Below are positions 10,718 to 20,681 of a stretch of 64,000 nucleotides of DNA, piece by piece. Source of the stretch: Cauispirillum nitrogeniifigens (GTDB lineage: Bacteria > Pseudomonadota > Alphaproteobacteria > Rhodospirillales > Rhodospirillaceae); NCBI RefSeq assembly GCF_049800675.1, contig NZ_JBLOOT010000003.1, forward strand, positions 124,001 to 188,000, read 5' to 3'. The notes beneath the pieces are model-generated. The model was not told where the DNA came from. It did not search any database and saw nothing but the letters and a program-made list of their open reading frames with translations. How positions within the stretch are numbered: the stretch's first letter is position 1; each line of letters begins with the position of its first letter. A program made the position numbers and the translations under genes.

Positions 10718-12889
10718 GTGATCCACGCCGCCCCTCCCGTATTCTCGACGGCCCTGCGGAGCCTCGTTCTCCTCGCGCGCCATCACGGCCTCGACGTCAA
10801 GGCGGAGCATGCCGAGGGGTTGAACCCCAACAGCGGCGTCGAGCCACCCATCACCGACATCCTGCGCGTCGCCAACGCGGCGGGGCTGAAGGGCAAGGCG
10901 CTGACCGGCCGCGACTGGGCCGCCCTCCAGACGATGGTGCCGGCGTTCCCGGCCCTGGCCGTGACCCGCGACGGCGGGGCGGTGATCGTCGTCAACGTGG
11001 TGCGCGAGAACCCCGACGATCCCGAACCGGGCGTGGCGGTCCTCGACCCCAAGGCCGAGGACCAGGGCGTCACCCTGTGGCCGAAGGAGCGCTTCCTGGA
11101 GGCGTGGGGCGGCACGCTGGTGGTGCTCAAGCGCCGCCTGCGCCTGTCCACCGACGACAACCAGCCCTTCGGCCTGATGTGGTTCGCCGGCGAGATCCTG
11201 CGCCACAAGAAGTTCCTGCGCGACATCGCCCTGGCGGCGATCATGTTGCAGATCGTGTCGCTGGCCACGCCGATGATGTTCCAGATCATCATCGACAAGG
11301 TCATCCCGCACCACAGCTTCCAGACCCTCTACGTGGTGGCCGGGGCCTATATCATGGTCACGGTGTTCGAGGGCATCTTCTCCTTCCTGCGCCAGTACCT
11401 GCTGCTGTTCACCAGCAACCGCATCGACTCGCGGCTGGCGTCGCGCACCTTCTCCCACCTGCTCAGCCTGCCCATGCCGTTCTTCGAGCGCGCCCCGGCC
11501 GGCGTGCTGATCAAGCACATGCAGCAGACCGAGAAGATCCGCGAGTTCCTGACCGGCCGCCTGTTCCTGACCCTGCTGGACGCCGCCGCCCTGCCGCTGC
11601 TGATCGTCGTGCTGCTGCTCTACAGCGTGAAGCTGACGCTGGTGGTGCTGGGTTTCTCGGCCGTCATCACGGCGGTGATCTGGGCGCTGGTGCCAACCTT
11701 CAAGCGCCGCCTGCGGGATCTCTACACCGCCGAGGGCGCCCGCCAGGCGCATCTGGTCGAGACCATCCACGGCATGCGCACGGTCAAGGCCGCCGCCGGC
11801 GAGAACGAACAGATGCTGTCGTGGAACACCAAGGTCGCCCAGGCCGTGGATCGCCACTTCCAGGTCGGCCGCATCAGCGCGACGGGCAACACCATCACCA
11901 GCGTTCTGGAAAAGCTGATGCTCATCGCCGTCATCGGCCTGGGCGCGGTGGACGTCTTCAACGGCGCCATGACCATTGGCGCCCTGGTGGCCTTCCAGAT
12001 GTTCTGCACCCGCGTCTCCGGGCCGCTGGTGCAGATCGTCGGCCTGATCCACGAATACCAGGAAACCGCCCTGTCGGTAGCCATGCTGGGCGAGGTCATG
12101 AACACCCCGCCCGAACGCGCCGCCCAGGCCGGCGGCGTGCGGCCCAACCTGATGGGCCGGGTGGCGTTCGAGGGGGTCGGGTTCACCTACCCCGGCGCCG
12201 CCAACCCGGCGCTGGACAACGTGTCCTTCAAGGTTGAGCCCGGCCAGGTGCTGGGCATCGTCGGCCGCAGCGGGTCGGGCAAGACGACGCTGACCCGCAT
12301 GATCCAGGGCATGGCCTTCCCCGCCGGCGGCCTGGTGCGCCTGGACGGCATCGACATCCGGCAGATCGACCTCGGCCACCTGCGGCGGTCCATCGGCGTG
12401 GTGCTCCAGGACAACTTCCTGTTCCGCGGCACCATCCGCGACAACATCTGCCTGGCCCGCCCCGACGCCCCCATGGCCGAGGTGCTGGAGGTCGCCCGCC
12501 TGGCCGGCGCCGCCGAGTTCATCGAGCGCCTGCCCGCCGCCTACGACACCATGGTCGAGGAAAACGGCAGCAACTTCTCCGGCGGCCAGAAGCAGCGCAT
12601 CGCCATCGCCCGCGCCCTGCTGGGCCAGCCGCGCCTGCTGATCTTCGACGAGGCGACCAGCGCCCTGGACCCGGAGAGCGAGGCCATCATCCAGGACAAC
12701 CTGGCGCAGATCGCGCGCGGCCGCACCCTGATCATCGTCTCGCACCGCCTGACCTCGCTGGTCGGCGCCGACGCCGTCATGGTGCTGGACCAGGGCAAGG
12801 TCATCGACGTCGGCCATCACCGCGACCTGCTGGGCCGCTGCGGGCTGTACAGGCACCTGTGGCAGCAGCAGACGCGGCAGGAGGCCTGA
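10718..12889 (+). CDS. type I secretion ABC transporter (HlyB-like)
   Basis: Inner-membrane ATPase of an RTX type I secretion system. With the GTG start at 10718 it has 723 residues, the usual length. The N-terminal 130 residues are a C39-peptidase-like domain without the catalytic cysteine, as in HlyB. A six-helix membrane domain follows, then a nucleotide-binding domain with Walker A GRSGSGKTTL near residue 516, signature SGGQKQR and Walker B LLIFDEAT. An alternative GTG at 10652 overlaps the RTX stop but precedes the hairpin and adds an unconserved basic stretch, so I prefer 10718. The HlyD gene follows after 3 bases. No TolC gene is in the window. Confidence 0.93.
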   Translation: MIHAAPPVFSTALRSLVLLARHHGLDVKAEHAEGLNPNSGVEPPITDILRVANAAGLKGKALTGRDWAALQTMVPAFPALAVTRDGGAVIVVNVVRENPDDPEPGVAVLDPKAEDQGVTLWPKERFLEAWGGTLVVLKRRLRLSTDDNQPFGLMWFAGEILRHKKFLRDIALAAIMLQIVSLATPMMFQIIIDKVIPHHSFQTLYVVAGAYIMVTVFEGIFSFLRQYLLLFTSNRIDSRLASRTFSHLLSLPMPFFERAPAGVLIKHMQQTEKIREFLTGRLFLTLLDAAALPLLIVVLLLYSVKLTLVVLGFSAVITAVIWALVPTFKRRLRDLYTAEGARQAHLVETIHGMRTVKAAAGENEQMLSWNTKVAQAVDRHFQVGRISATGNTITSVLEKLMLIAVIGLGAVDVFNGAMTIGALVAFQMFCTRVSGPLVQIVGLIHEYQETALSVAMLGEVMNTPPERAAQAGGVRPNLMGRVAFEGVGFTYPGAANPALDNVSFKVEPGQVLGIVGRSGSGKTTLTRMIQGMAFPAGGLVRLDGIDIRQIDLGHLRRSIGVVLQDNFLFRGTIRDNICLARPDAPMAEVLEVARLAGAAEFIERLPAAYDTMVEENGSNFSGGQKQRIAIARALLGQPRLLIFDEATSALDPESEAIIQDNLAQIARGRTLIIVSHRLTSLVGADAVMVLDQGKVIDVGHHRDLLGRCGLYRHLWQQQTRQEA

Positions 12890-12892
12890 GCC

Positions 12893-14290
12893 ATGACCAC
12901 CACCCTCCCCGTCCGCGAACGCCTCAAGCGCCTGCTGCGCCGCTCCCCCGAAGTCCACCCCGACATCATCGAGTTCCTGCCGCCGGTGGAACAGGTGCTG
13001 GTGCGGCCGCCGCCGCGCCTGGCCGGCATGACCCTGTACGCCATCACCCTGTTCCTGATCGCCTGCGTCATCGGCGCGGCCATCGCCGACGTGGACGTGG
13101 TGGTTGTCGGCACCGGCAAGCTCGCCACCACCGAGCCGCCGGTGGTCATCCAGCCCCTCGACCGGGCGATCATCCAGCGCCTGGACGTGCGTCCCGGCGA
13201 CATCGTGCGCAAGGGGCAGCTTCTGGCGACCCTGGACGCCACCTCCAGCCGCGCCGAACTGGACCAGCTCACCGCCCAGCACCGCGCCCTGGACACCCAG
13301 CTCGCCCGCCTGGAGGCCGAACTGGCCGACCGCCCCTACCTGCCGCCCCTGAGCGACGCCGAGGCGGTGCTGCAACAGAGCCTGTATCTGCAACGGACCG
13401 AATTCGTCCGCGCCCGCCTCGACGCCTTCGACCAGAGCATCCAGCGCCTGGAAGCCTCCCTGAGGTCGGCCGAAGGCGATGACGGCAACCTCAAGGGTCA
13501 GGTCGCCACGGCGCGCGAGGTGCTGGGCATGCGCCAGGAATTGCTGAAGTCGCAGAGCGGGTCCCGGCTCCAGTACCTGGAGGCGCAGAACACGCTCCTG
13601 CGCTTCGAGCGCGAGGCCCAGAGCAACGCCGGCCGCATCCTGGAACTGCGGTACGCCGTGGCCGAGAAGCGCTCGGAACGGCAAGCCTTCCTCGACGACT
13701 GGGAACGCCAGACCCTTGAGGAGCTGGTGCGCGTCCGCCAGGAGATCGGCAAGGTCGACGAGTTCCTGACCAAGGTGCGCCACCGCCACGGGCTGGTCGA
13801 CGTCTACGCCCCGGAGGACGGCGTCGTGCTGGAGGTCGCCCAGCGCACCACCGGCTCCGTGCTGCGTGAAGCCGAGCCGCTGATCGTCCTGGTGCCCCTG
13901 AACAGCCCGCTGGAGGCCGAGATCGAGGTCGCCTCGGCCGACGTCGGCTATCTCAAGCCCGGCGACCCGGTGCGCCTGAAGGTCGATGCCTTCCCGTTCC
14001 AGCGCCACGGCCTGCTGGAGGGGGAACTGGTGTCGGTCAGCCGGGGGTCCTTCTCGCCCGGCGGCGGCGGCCAGGGCAACGGCGAGCAGGACGCCCCGCC
14101 GACGCGCGGCGCCATCCATCGCGGACAGGTCACGCTGACCAGCACCACCCTGCGCAACCAGCCTGCCGGCAGCAGCCTGATCCCCGGCATGACCGTCACG
14201 GCGGAGGTCAAGGTCGGCTCGCGCACCGTGCTCAGCTACCTGCTGTGGCCGATCCTGCGCGGCCTCGACGAGGGCCTGCGCGAGCCGTAG
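12893..14290 (+). CDS. type I secretion membrane fusion protein (HlyD family)
   Basis: A 465-residue periplasmic adaptor that should join the ABC transporter to an outer-membrane TolC-type channel. A short cytoplasmic tail is followed by one membrane helix near residues 42-65. Next come a lipoyl-like half (VRPGDIVRKGQLLATLDAT), a long coiled-coil hairpin, the second lipoyl half (VYAPEDGVVLEV) and the beta-barrel domain. The C-terminal LIPGMTVTAEVKVGSRTVLSYLLWPI is closely typical of HlyD. The ATG follows the transporter stop by 3 bases. It lies in the same operon as the small RTX protein; the giant RTX proteins further along may use it as well. Confidence 0.94.
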   Translation: MTTTLPVRERLKRLLRRSPEVHPDIIEFLPPVEQVLVRPPPRLAGMTLYAITLFLIACVIGAAIADVDVVVVGTGKLATTEPPVVIQPLDRAIIQRLDVRPGDIVRKGQLLATLDATSSRAELDQLTAQHRALDTQLARLEAELADRPYLPPLSDAEAVLQQSLYLQRTEFVRARLDAFDQSIQRLEASLRSAEGDDGNLKGQVATAREVLGMRQELLKSQSGSRLQYLEAQNTLLRFEREAQSNAGRILELRYAVAEKRSERQAFLDDWERQTLEELVRVRQEIGKVDEFLTKVRHRHGLVDVYAPEDGVVLEVAQRTTGSVLREAEPLIVLVPLNSPLEAEIEVASADVGYLKPGDPVRLKVDAFPFQRHGLLEGELVSVSRGSFSPGGGGQGNGEQDAPPTRGAIHRGQVTLTSTTLRNQPAGSSLIPGMTVTAEVKVGSRTVLSYLLWPILRGLDEGLREP

Positions 14291-14396
14291 GCCCGGCGCT
14301 CCTGTCCGGGTGCCGGAGCGACGCCTCGCCCTTCCGCCGCGATGTCGGGTGCCGGAACGCCGCCCGGCTCACGCCGGGGCGGCATTCCCGTGATGA

Positions 14397-15578
14397 CTAC
14401 GCCCCGCCGGCCCGCAATGCCGGCGGGGCTTCGCCATGGGTCGGATCGGCCGCGCGGCTGCGCGCATGGGCATCGGCCGCCACCTGACGGTAGAGGTCGA
14501 GATGCGCCGCCGCCTGACGGTCGGGGTCGAAGTGCGCGGCGGCGAAGCGGCGGGCGGCGGCGCTGATGGAGCGCAGCCGCGCGGGGTCGGCCAGGGCGGC
14601 GCGCAGCACGTCCACCGCCCGGTCCGGGTCAGCCGGCAGGACCATGCCGCAGCCCTGGTCCTCCAGCACCTTGGATAGCGGCACGTCACTGGAGATGGCG
14701 ACCGGCGCGCCGACCGCCATGGCCTCCGAATTGATGATCGGGAAGCCCTCCCAGCGCGACGGCTGCACGACAAAGGTGGCTTCGGCATAGGCGCGGACCT
14801 TATCGGCGCCGAACACCGGCGTCTCCACGGTCAGGTTGGACGGCGCCGCCGCCAGCAGGGTCCGCATCTCCGCCTCGTAGCGCGGGTCGGCATTGCCGTG
14901 CAGGCGGAAATCCATCTCCGGCATGCGGGCGGCCATGGCGAACAGGCGGTCGATGCCCTTGTGCTCGATGTCCAGGCGGCCGATGAACAACGCCTTCGGG
15001 CGGCCACGCGGCGGGTTCCAGGTTGCCGTCCGGTAGTCGTCAAGCAGGATGGGATTGTACAGCACCCCCACCCGCCCGTCGTAGCCGGGGACGACGCGCT
15101 CGATGTCCTGGGCTTCGCTCGGGGTGCACAGGATGACCCCGCCGGAGCGGCGGATGCGCGGGGCCTCGAACAGGCGCACGAACAGGCGCTTGCGCAGGGC
15201 GCTGCGACGCATGGCCTTGTCCGCCAGGGCGCCGTGGGCCATGAAGACCTGCGGCACGTCGGCCCCCTTGAGCACCCGGCTGGCCCCGATCAGGCGCGGC
15301 AGGAACACCGAATGCAGCACCGCCACGTCGGGACGCCCGGCCACCAGCGCGGCGCGCAGGGCCTTGCCGTCGAACAGGGTGTAGCGCAGGGGCACGTGGA
15401 CAACTTCGATGCCCTTGGCCTGGGCGGCGACCAGGGTGTCGGCATCCGGGGCCTCGGGAACCACCAGGGTCACGCGGGCGCCTTGGGCCACCTGCCGTTC
15501 GGCCAGGGTCCAGACGACGAAGTTGACGCCCCCGATGGCGGCGCGGCTGGATTCGGCGCCGATGTGCCAGACATGCAT
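14397..15578 (-). CDS. GT4-like glycosyltransferase
   Basis: A 393-residue GT-B fold glycosyltransferase starting MHVWHIGAESS at 15578. The N-terminal domain has the glycine loop IGGVNFVVW. The C-terminal domain has FIGRLDIEHKGID and the EX7E motif EGFPIINSEAMAVG, which binds the nucleotide-sugar donor. It most likely transfers a hexose during synthesis of a surface polysaccharide or glycolipid. It lies 11 bases downstream of the epimerase gene and should be co-transcribed with it. The short arginine-rich extension upstream of 15578 lies inside the epimerase gene and is not coding for this protein. Donor and acceptor are unknown. Confidence 0.88.
   Translation of the reverse strand: MHVWHIGAESSRAAIGGVNFVVWTLAERQVAQGARVTLVVPEAPDADTLVAAQAKGIEVVHVPLRYTLFDGKALRAALVAGRPDVAVLHSVFLPRLIGASRVLKGADVPQVFMAHGALADKAMRRSALRKRLFVRLFEAPRIRRSGGVILCTPSEAQDIERVVPGYDGRVGVLYNPILLDDYRTATWNPPRGRPKALFIGRLDIEHKGIDRLFAMAARMPEMDFRLHGNADPRYEAEMRTLLAAAPSNLTVETPVFGADKVRAYAEATFVVQPSRWEGFPIINSEAMAVGAPVAISSDVPLSKVLEDQGCGMVLPADPDRAVDVLRAALADPARLRSISAAARRFAAAHFDPDRQAAAHLDLYRQVAADAHARSRAADPTHGEAPPALRAGGA
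14401..14429. terminator. GC-rich hairpin shared by convergent gene ends
   Basis: GCCCCGCCGG and CCGGCGGGGC form a perfect 10-bp stem with a 9-base loop. It lies inside the last codons of the glycosyltransferase gene and about 110 bases after the HlyD stop. There is no T run. It may slow transcription arriving from the hlyD side. Confidence 0.4.
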
Positions 15579-15589
15579 GGACGTGCTCC

Positions 15590-16645
15590 CTACTCGGCGG
15601 CGATGTGGGTGTGCGCGGCACCGGGCAGCGTGATCATGCCGCCGTGCAGGACCAGCCCGCGCACCCGGCGCTCCCACTCATCGAGTTGCCGATACCAGTC
15701 GAGGGTGATGGTCTGCGGCGTCTTCTCCAACGTCCCGGCGTCGAGCGCGGCCCAAATTTCCCGCACGCCATCCTCGGCGCGGCGGGTGGCGCGGTAGCCC
15801 AGGGCCTCGATCCTGTCGAAGCTGACGGCATAGGAGCGGTGATCGGGATCGCCGTACCACTCGATCTCCACCGGGCGCGGCGCCGTTTCGGCGACGATGC
15901 GGCCCAGGTCGGCGATGCGATAGTTGTTCTCCGGCGCTCCGACGTTGAAAATCCGCCCGTTGATGTCGGCCACCGGCGCCCGCAGCATGAAGATCATCGC
16001 CGCCGCCGCGTCGGCGACGTGCAGCATCGGCCGCGACTGGCTGCCGTCGCGCATCAGCGGCAGGCGGCCGGTCTTCCACGCCCCGAAGGTCATGCCGTTG
16101 ATGGCAAGGTCGAAGCGCATGCGGGGCGAGGCGCCGAACACCGTGGCCTGCCGCAGCGCCACGACGCAGAAGTCGGTATCGGCCAGCGCCAGCACGTCCC
16201 GCTCGGCAGCGAGGTTGGCACGGGCGTAGGTGGTCAGCGGGTTGGGCGGCGTATCCTCGGTGGCGACCACGCCATCGGGGAGGAAGCCGTAGATGCTGCA
16301 CGACGACGGCAGGATGTAGCGGCCGCAGCCGGCGGCGCGGGCCAGCCGGGCGGTGCGGGCCCGCGACAGGTGGTTGATTTCCCACGTCGCCTCCTGGAAC
16401 AGCTCGCCGGAGGGGTCGTTGGAGATGGCCACCAGATCGATGACCGCGTCGATGCCCTTGAAATGCTGCGGCTGGATGTGACGGCTGTCCTCGCGGATGA
16501 CTTCCAGGTGAGGATGCTCGGGCAGAAGGTCGGCACCGAAGAACAGGCGGTCGATCAGGCGCACATGGTGGCCGAGGGACAACAGCTTGGGAACGAGACA
16601 AGTACCGATGTAGCCACCACCCCCGGTGACAAGGACATGCGCCAT
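15590..16645 (-). CDS. NAD-dependent epimerase/dehydratase (extended SDR)
   Basis: A 351-residue extended short-chain dehydrogenase/reductase. The N-terminal Rossmann motif TGGGGYIGTCL binds NAD(P). The active-site serine region is LPSSCSIYGF. The usual YxxxK pair reads TYARAN, so the catalytic lysine position appears to be asparagine. The rest looks like UDP-sugar epimerases or dehydratases. A strong GGAGGAGGAAG ribosome site precedes the ATG. It forms a two-gene operon with the glycosyltransferase and probably supplies or modifies its sugar donor. The missing lysine could mean altered chemistry or a non-catalytic role. Confidence 0.85.
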   Translation of the reverse strand: MAHVLVTGGGGYIGTCLVPKLLSLGHHVRLIDRLFFGADLLPEHPHLEVIREDSRHIQPQHFKGIDAVIDLVAISNDPSGELFQEATWEINHLSRARTARLARAAGCGRYILPSSCSIYGFLPDGVVATEDTPPNPLTTYARANLAAERDVLALADTDFCVVALRQATVFGASPRMRFDLAINGMTFGAWKTGRLPLMRDGSQSRPMLHVADAAAAMIFMLRAPVADINGRIFNVGAPENNYRIADLGRIVAETAPRPVEIEWYGDPDHRSYAVSFDRIEALGYRATRRAEDGVREIWAALDAGTLEKTPQTITLDWYRQLDEWERRVRGLVLHGGMITLPGAAHTHIAAE

Positions 16646-16853
16646 GACTTCCTCCTCCGACGTCGCCGCAGACTAGGCATGGACATATTCTTTGCCGTAA
16701 AGAGGGGCTCCCGCAGCCTTTTTTCAGAGGTAAAGACAGGCGACGAATGGCTATGGCCTATCCTTAATATTTCCGTTCCCCCGTACTCCATCCGGGAATA
16801 CACAGCCGTTCGCCCGGCGTAGGGACTCGGGCCGGCGGGGCGGTCAAGGACGC

Positions 16854-19800
16854 CTAGGCGTCAGGCCCGGCCGTCTTGCGGTCAGGCAGGGTGAACAGAA
16901 AGGTCGTGCCCCGCCCCGCTCCTTCGGACTCCACCCAGATACGCCCGCCGTGCCGCTCGACGATCTTCCGCGACACCGCCAGTCCAACGCCGGTGCCTTC
17001 ATAGGCGCTGCGTGTGTGCAGGCGCTGGAACACCTTGAACAGGCGGTCGAACTGCTTGGGGTCGATGCCGATGCCGTTGTCGCGGACGCTGAAGCACCAC
17101 GCCGTCCCCATCCTGCGGACATCCAGGTCGATGACCGGCGGATGGTCGGGCGCGCGGTACTTCACGGCGTTGCCGACGAGGTTCTGGAACAGGCGCACCC
17201 CTTCGTTGCGGCTGACCACCACCTTCGGCCAGTCACCGGCAAGACGCACCTCCGCGCCGGCCTCGTCGATGGCCGGGGCGAGAAAGCGCAGCGCCTCCTC
17301 GGCCAGGGCGCGGCTGTCCAACTCCGTCATCGGCTCGCCCAGCCTGCCGACGCGGGAATATTCCAGCAGCGACACCAGCATCTGGTCCATGCGCTGGGCG
17401 CCATCGCGCACGAAGTCCATGAACTCCTTGCTGTCACCCTCCAGCCGTCCGACCAGGGTGCGCTCCAGAAGCTGGGTGTAGCTGGTGATCATGCGCAGCG
17501 GCTGCCGCAGGTCGTGGGACGCCACGTAGGCGAACTGCTCCAGTTCGGCATTGGAGCGGCGCAGGGCCTCCTCGGCCTCCTTGGCGGCGCTGATGTCGAC
17601 GTGCGAGCCGACCAGTTCCGTCACCTCGCCATGGGCGCCGCGCAGGGTGCGGAGCTGATCCTCCACCCACACATAGGTCCCGTCGCCCCGCCGCAGGCGG
17701 TAGCTGTGCTTGAGGAATCCCTCGGCACCGCCGGCGAACCAGTCGGCCGCCTCCTTCAGCACCCGCTCGCGGTCGTCGGGATGCAGGCTGGACGTCCACC
17801 ACGCCGGAGTGCCGAGGATCTCCTCGGGCGACTGACCGAACACGGCGCTGGCGTTGGCGCTGATGTAGGTGGTTTCATAGGTCCGGGGATGGGCGGCGTA
17901 GACCACTGCCGGGCTGGCGGTGAGCAACTGGTCGAGGCGGTTGCGGCTGCTTTGCAGCACGTCCTCGACCCGCTTGCGGACGCTGATGTCGGTGTGCGTG
18001 CCCATCATGCGCAACGGCGCGCCGTGCTGGTCGCGGGCGACCACCCGGCCCCGCCCCTGCACCCACAGCCAGGTGCCTTCGGCAGTGCCGTAGCGGAATT
18101 CGATGACGAACTCGCCACCGCGATCAAGCTGGGCCTGCACCCCGGCGGTCGCCATCTCCCGGTCGTCGGGATGCAGCATCTCCCGCCACTGCTGGAGCGT
18201 CAGGGGGCGGTCGCTGGGCGGGTGGCCGAGCATCGCCCAGCACGCCGCATCCCACAGGACGCGGTCGGCCGGCACATCCCAGTCCCAGATGCCGACGCCG
18301 GTGGCCGTCTGCGCCAGCCGATAGCGTTCCTCGCTGTCGCGCAGGGCGCGCTGGGCGGCCAGTTCCTCGGTAATGTCGTGGAACGACGCCACCGCGCCGA
18401 CCACCGCGCCGTCCCGCAGCAGCGGTGTCGTCGTCAGGGTGACGGAGAAGGCACTGCCGCCCTTGCGGAAGAACACTTCCTCGGCGGTGCGGCTGCGGCC
18501 ATCGCGCAGGGTCTGGTAGAGGGGGCAGTCGTCGGGTGCGTAGGGCCGGCCGTCGGGGAGGCTGTGGTGGAACAGGGCGTGCTGGTCGCGGCCCAGGACT
18601 TCCGCCTCGCGGAATCCCAGAAGGTCCAGGGCGGAACGGTTGATGAAGGTGCAGCGGCCGTTCAGGTCGACGCCGTAAACGGCTTCGCCCAGGGCCGCCA
18701 AAAGCTGGGTCAGGTAGGCCCGCGCGGCTTCGGCCTCGCGCGCGGCGTGCTCGCGCTCGGTCACGTCGATGACGTAGCCGTTGATGCTCGTCACCTCCCC
18801 GGCCGCGTCGCGCACCACGGTGGTGAAGTCCTCGATCCAGCGCCAGGAGCCGTCGGCGTGGCGCAGGCGGTACTTCTGTTCGTAGCGGACCTTCCCACTG
18901 GCCAGGTGCGCGGCCACCTCGGCGGCGATCCGCTGCACGTCGTCGGGGTGGATCAGCTCGGCGAAGGGGATGCCACCGCTCAGAAGATCCTGCGGATCGT
19001 AGCCGAAGACGTTGCGGACGTTGGGCGACACATAGGTGACCGGCCAGTCGGCGGCCGGCCTCCACTTGAACACCACGCTGGGGCCGGCGGCGATGAGGTC
19101 GCGCTCCTCGCGCAGGGTGGCCTGGGTCCGCTTGCGCTCCGACAGGTCATAGAGGCTGCCGACATAGTGTGTCACCCGCCCGTCGCTGGCGGTCACGGCG
19201 CTGATGGTCAGCAGTTCGGGGTAAAGCTCGCCATTGCGGCGGCGATTGATGACCTCGCCCTGCCAATGGCCGGTGCGCAGCAGGGTATCCCACATGGCGC
19301 TGTAGAAGGCCTGGTCGTGCAGGCCGCTCTTGAGCAGGCCCGCCCGCTGGCCGACCGCCTCCTCGGCGCTGTAGCCGGTCAGGGTGGTGAAGGCGTCGTT
19401 GACCCGCAGGATGCGCGCCTGATCGTCGGTGAGCATCATCGGGCTGATGGTGTCGAAGGCGATGGCGGCGATGCGCCGCTCCTCCTCCGCCCGCACCAGT
19501 TCGGTGGCGTCGTGGAATACCACGGCGTAGCGGCCGCGCCCGTCGCGGTCCACGGACATGGTGTGCGCGGTCAGGGCATAGGCCCGGCGCACCCCGTCGC
19601 GGCGCGTGCTCCACTGGGTGCCGCGCCAGTGGCCGTCGGCATCGACCCGCGACAGCAGCGAGGCGAAGAATCCTTCGCCGCCCAGCACCTCGTCCGGCGG
19701 CCGGCCGATGGACTCGCGCGCGGCATGGCCGGTGATGCGCGCGAAGGCCGGGTTGACGTTCTCGATGCAACCGTCGGCGTCGACCACCATCACCGCGTTG

Positions 19801-20681
19801 ACGGAGCTTTCGATCACCTGCTGGGCGAGGAACAGCTCCTCCTGCTGGCGGACCAGGGCGGCGTCGCGCTCGCGCAGGGCCTCGGTCAGGCTGGTGACGT
19901 AGTCGCGCTGCAACACCTCCAGGATGTCGCGCATGGACAGCAGGCCCACCAGCGCCCCGTCCTCGCCGGCCACCGCGAGGTGCCGGATGCCCCCGTCGGC
20001 CAGGGTGCGGCGGGCGTCCAGCAAGGGCTGCCGGGCGCCGATGGAACGCAGGGGCCGGGAGGCCACCGGCCCCAGTTCCCCGCCCCCGGCTCGGGCGGCG
20101 ACCAGGCGCACCAGATCGCGTTCGGTGATGATGCCGTGCCCGCCATCGGCATAGTCGACCACGGCGGCGTCCACGCCGTCCGCGACCATCCGCCGCGCCG
20201 CCTCCGCCACCGTGGTGCTGGCGGGCAGGCGCAGGAAGCGCGGCCCCAGCGCCTCCCCCACCGTGCACAGGCGCAGGAAGTGCTCGACGCCGTAGCGCAG
20301 GGTCAGGTCGGTTTGCGACAGCATGCCGACCAGCGCCCCGGCGTCGTCGACCACCACCACATGGCGGATGCGCGCGCCCTGAAGCACGGCGGCGACCTCC
20401 TCGACCCCGGCGGAGGCCGGAACCGTCCGCACCGGCGTGCTCATGACGCGGGACACCGGCACGTCGAAGGCCGCCGGGTCGGCGAAGTCGGTGCGGGCGG
20501 CATCACGCTCCGTCCAGATGCCCACCGGCCGGACACCGTCCATCACCACGATGGAGCCGCACCCCCGTTCGCGCATCAGGGCCGCCGCCGTGGCGACCGA
20601 TGTCTCCGGCGGGCAGCCCAGCACGTCGCGCCGCGCCACGTCCCCCGCCGTTTCGCTCTGCGGGCCGGAGAAGGTGGTCAT
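16854..20681 (-). CDS. sensor histidine kinase with four CBS and six PAS domains
   Basis: A 1275-residue soluble kinase with no membrane segment. The ATG at 20681 overlaps the preceding stop (ATGA). Residues 1 to about 265 hold four CBS motifs in two tandem pairs, which usually bind adenine nucleotides. Six PAS/PAC units follow to about residue 1015, each ending in a PAC signature such as GSLYDLSERK or GTHTDISVRK. The HisKA domain resembles those of phytochrome-type kinases (ASHDLRQPLRM, His1056). The ATPase domain ends the protein (DNGIGID, GTGVGLAVSRK). There is no receiver domain, so it should phosphorylate a separate partner. The REC-EAL protein encoded just upstream is the obvious candidate. 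It ends the long signalling operon. Confidence 0.92.
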   Translation of the reverse strand: MTTFSGPQSETAGDVARRDVLGCPPETSVATAAALMRERGCGSIVVMDGVRPVGIWTERDAARTDFADPAAFDVPVSRVMSTPVRTVPASAGVEEVAAVLQGARIRHVVVVDDAGALVGMLSQTDLTLRYGVEHFLRLCTVGEALGPRFLRLPASTTVAEAARRMVADGVDAAVVDYADGGHGIITERDLVRLVAARAGGGELGPVASRPLRSIGARQPLLDARRTLADGGIRHLAVAGEDGALVGLLSMRDILEVLQRDYVTSLTEALRERDAALVRQQEELFLAQQVIESSVNAVMVVDADGCIENVNPAFARITGHAARESIGRPPDEVLGGEGFFASLLSRVDADGHWRGTQWSTRRDGVRRAYALTAHTMSVDRDGRGRYAVVFHDATELVRAEEERRIAAIAFDTISPMMLTDDQARILRVNDAFTTLTGYSAEEAVGQRAGLLKSGLHDQAFYSAMWDTLLRTGHWQGEVINRRRNGELYPELLTISAVTASDGRVTHYVGSLYDLSERKRTQATLREERDLIAAGPSVVFKWRPAADWPVTYVSPNVRNVFGYDPQDLLSGGIPFAELIHPDDVQRIAAEVAAHLASGKVRYEQKYRLRHADGSWRWIEDFTTVVRDAAGEVTSINGYVIDVTEREHAAREAEAARAYLTQLLAALGEAVYGVDLNGRCTFINRSALDLLGFREAEVLGRDQHALFHHSLPDGRPYAPDDCPLYQTLRDGRSRTAEEVFFRKGGSAFSVTLTTTPLLRDGAVVGAVASFHDITEELAAQRALRDSEERYRLAQTATGVGIWDWDVPADRVLWDAACWAMLGHPPSDRPLTLQQWREMLHPDDREMATAGVQAQLDRGGEFVIEFRYGTAEGTWLWVQGRGRVVARDQHGAPLRMMGTHTDISVRKRVEDVLQSSRNRLDQLLTASPAVVYAAHPRTYETTYISANASAVFGQSPEEILGTPAWWTSSLHPDDRERVLKEAADWFAGGAEGFLKHSYRLRRGDGTYVWVEDQLRTLRGAHGEVTELVGSHVDISAAKEAEEALRRSNAELEQFAYVASHDLRQPLRMITSYTQLLERTLVGRLEGDSKEFMDFVRDGAQRMDQMLVSLLEYSRVGRLGEPMTELDSRALAEEALRFLAPAIDEAGAEVRLAGDWPKVVVSRNEGVRLFQNLVGNAVKYRAPDHPPVIDLDVRRMGTAWCFSVRDNGIGIDPKQFDRLFKVFQRLHTRSAYEGTGVGLAVSRKIVERHGGRIWVESEGAGRGTTFLFTLPDRKTAGPDA

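Noticed and set aside
10556..14119. A 1187-codon minus-strand frame opposite the T1SS genes
   Set aside because: The plus-strand HlyB and HlyD homologues are unambiguous; this frame has no motif.
16849..16862. Palindrome GACGCCTAGGCGTC over the stop codon of the CBS-PAS kinase
   Set aside because: It has too short a loop for a stable terminator and no T run. It may be chance, so it was not listed as a terminator.
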